The position numbers and the translations under genes are program-made. Below the pieces are notes generated by a model. The model did no database searches, was not told where the DNA came from, and saw only the letters and a list, made by a program, of their open reading frames with translations. A stretch of 6,338 bases of DNA from JAUPVS01 sp037139495. GTDB lineage: Bacteria > Patescibacteriota > Saccharimonadia > Saccharimonadales > JAUPVS01. Position 1 is the first letter of the stretch. The number at the start of each line of letters is the position of its first letter. The stretch is from contig JBAXGG010000022.1 of NCBI GenBank assembly GCA_037139495.1, positions 1 to 6,338 on the forward strand. Direction: 5' to 3'. Below, one piece after another: positions 6,033 to 6,338 of this stretch.

Positions 6033-6098
6033 TGACTATCTTCTCAAGAAAACCTTGGAATTATTACTAAGATAATCTTAAACTTTTAAACGGCATTA

Positions 6099-6128
6099 AA
6101 AGAAGCACCTCTTCAGGGGTGCTTCTTT
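6099..6128 (-). terminator. Intrinsic terminator after 16S rRNA
   Basis: A 13-bp stem (6099-6111 with 6116-6128, one G-U pair) closes a four-base loop TTCA. In the minus direction the 3' arm ends in TTCTTTT, giving a U-rich tail, and the plus direction also has TTTATT. It therefore can act both ways. It most likely ends the 16S transcript before the ATPase cluster begins. Confidence 0.85.
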
Positions 6129-6296
6129 ATTGAAGTTAAAAACTGGATAGTGCAAATCAAACGGCAAGATCGTAAGGTGATATCGCATTCCTGGCAAGCA
6201 AGCTTGCTAAAGTAACTGTTGCGTTTTAATGACAGTTACCAGGATCAACCATAGCTCATGGACTCTATAGAGGTCCATGGCTTGTTTTCTCCCTAG
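6129..6296 (-). other. 16S rRNA 3' trailer with hairpins, no tRNA or 23S seen
   Basis: This stretch lies between the mature 16S end and the terminator. It holds no cloverleaf that I can fold and no coding frame. Three structures stand out: a stem at 6257-6263/6273-6279 (CATGGAC/GTCCATG, extended by AGC/GCT at 6253-6255/6280-6282), an 8-bp stem GTAACTGT/ACAGTTAC (6212-6219/6232-6239), and the 12-bp palindrome AGCAAGCTTGCT (6197-6208). CTGG (6191-6194) can pair with CCAG (6239-6242) and partly enclose the last two. They may serve rRNA processing; the matching 5' leader is outside the window. Confidence 0.6.
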
Positions 6297-6338
6297 AAAG
6301 GAGGTAATCCATCCGCACCTTCCGGTACGGATACCTTG
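6297..6338 (-). rRNA. rrs: 16S ribosomal RNA, 3' end (partial)
   Basis: Only the last ~42 nt are in the window. The minus strand begins CAAGGTATCCGTACCGG, matching the universal site of the 1492R primer, then helix 45 with its GGAA tetraloop (stem GUACC/GGUGC), and ends in GGATTACCTCCTTT with the anti-Shine-Dalgarno CCTCC intact. The tail reads GGATTACC, where most bacteria have GGATCACC. The exact mature end is set by analogy to E. coli and may be off by a base or two. Confidence 0.95.

Noticed and set aside
6239..6250. GGTTGATCCTGG on the minus strand, like the start of a small-subunit rRNA
   Set aside because: The match stops after about 10 bases; what follows (TAACTGTC) does not continue as 16S (CTCAGGATGAACG). 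Probably chance.
6129..6296. Possible tRNA in the 16S trailer
   Set aside because: No acceptor/T-arm pair and no GTTCRANNC box; the stems present do not make a cloverleaf.

Overview
The window is most likely chromosomal DNA of a small-genome bacterium, tentatively of the Patescibacteria (candidate phyla radiation) type. The pointers are the unusual 16S rRNA 3' end, a 16S gene not followed by 23S, very tightly packed and overlapping genes, and shortened forms of conserved proteins. Phylum placement is an inference. The genetic code looks standard: TAA, TAG and TGA all act as stops. Everything identifiable lies on the minus strand, so biological order runs from high to low coordinates.

Layout in transcription order: the last ~42 nt of 16S rRNA (6338-6297); a ~170 nt structured trailer; a strong intrinsic terminator (6128-6099); a likely promoter (6032-6004); then a seven-gene cluster with junctions ranging from 17-bp overlaps to 3-nt gaps. 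The cluster order is a secreted/membrane protein ending in an F-type c-subunit-like hairpin (5968-5117), b-like subunit (5115-4513), delta-like subunit (4523-4044), alpha (4051-2648), gamma (2644-1769), beta (1772-447) and epsilon (463-203). A non-coding stretch with hairpins (202-1) follows.

The order b-delta-alpha-gamma-beta-epsilon is that of a bacterial F1Fo ATP synthase operon, but the complex looks re-tailored. No subunit a is present. The c position is taken by a 283-residue protein with a signal peptide, a ~175-residue extracytoplasmic part and a C-terminal two-helix hairpin that keeps the Arg-Asn-Pro loop but has Ile where the ion-binding Asp/Glu should be. Alpha and beta keep their Walker motifs, the catalytic Glu and the arginine finger, so ATP hydrolysis is plausible. 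However, all four residues of the beta adenine pocket are substituted, the DELSEED lever is nearly uncharged, beta lacks its C-terminal segment, epsilon lacks its helical domain, and alpha and delta are both shortened at the ends that normally contact each other. My reading (inference) is an F1-like rotary ATPase on a non-canonical membrane base, perhaps coupling ATP hydrolysis to something outside the cell rather than making ATP from a proton gradient. A canonical ATP synthase, or separate a and c genes, may exist elsewhere in the genome; this window cannot show that.
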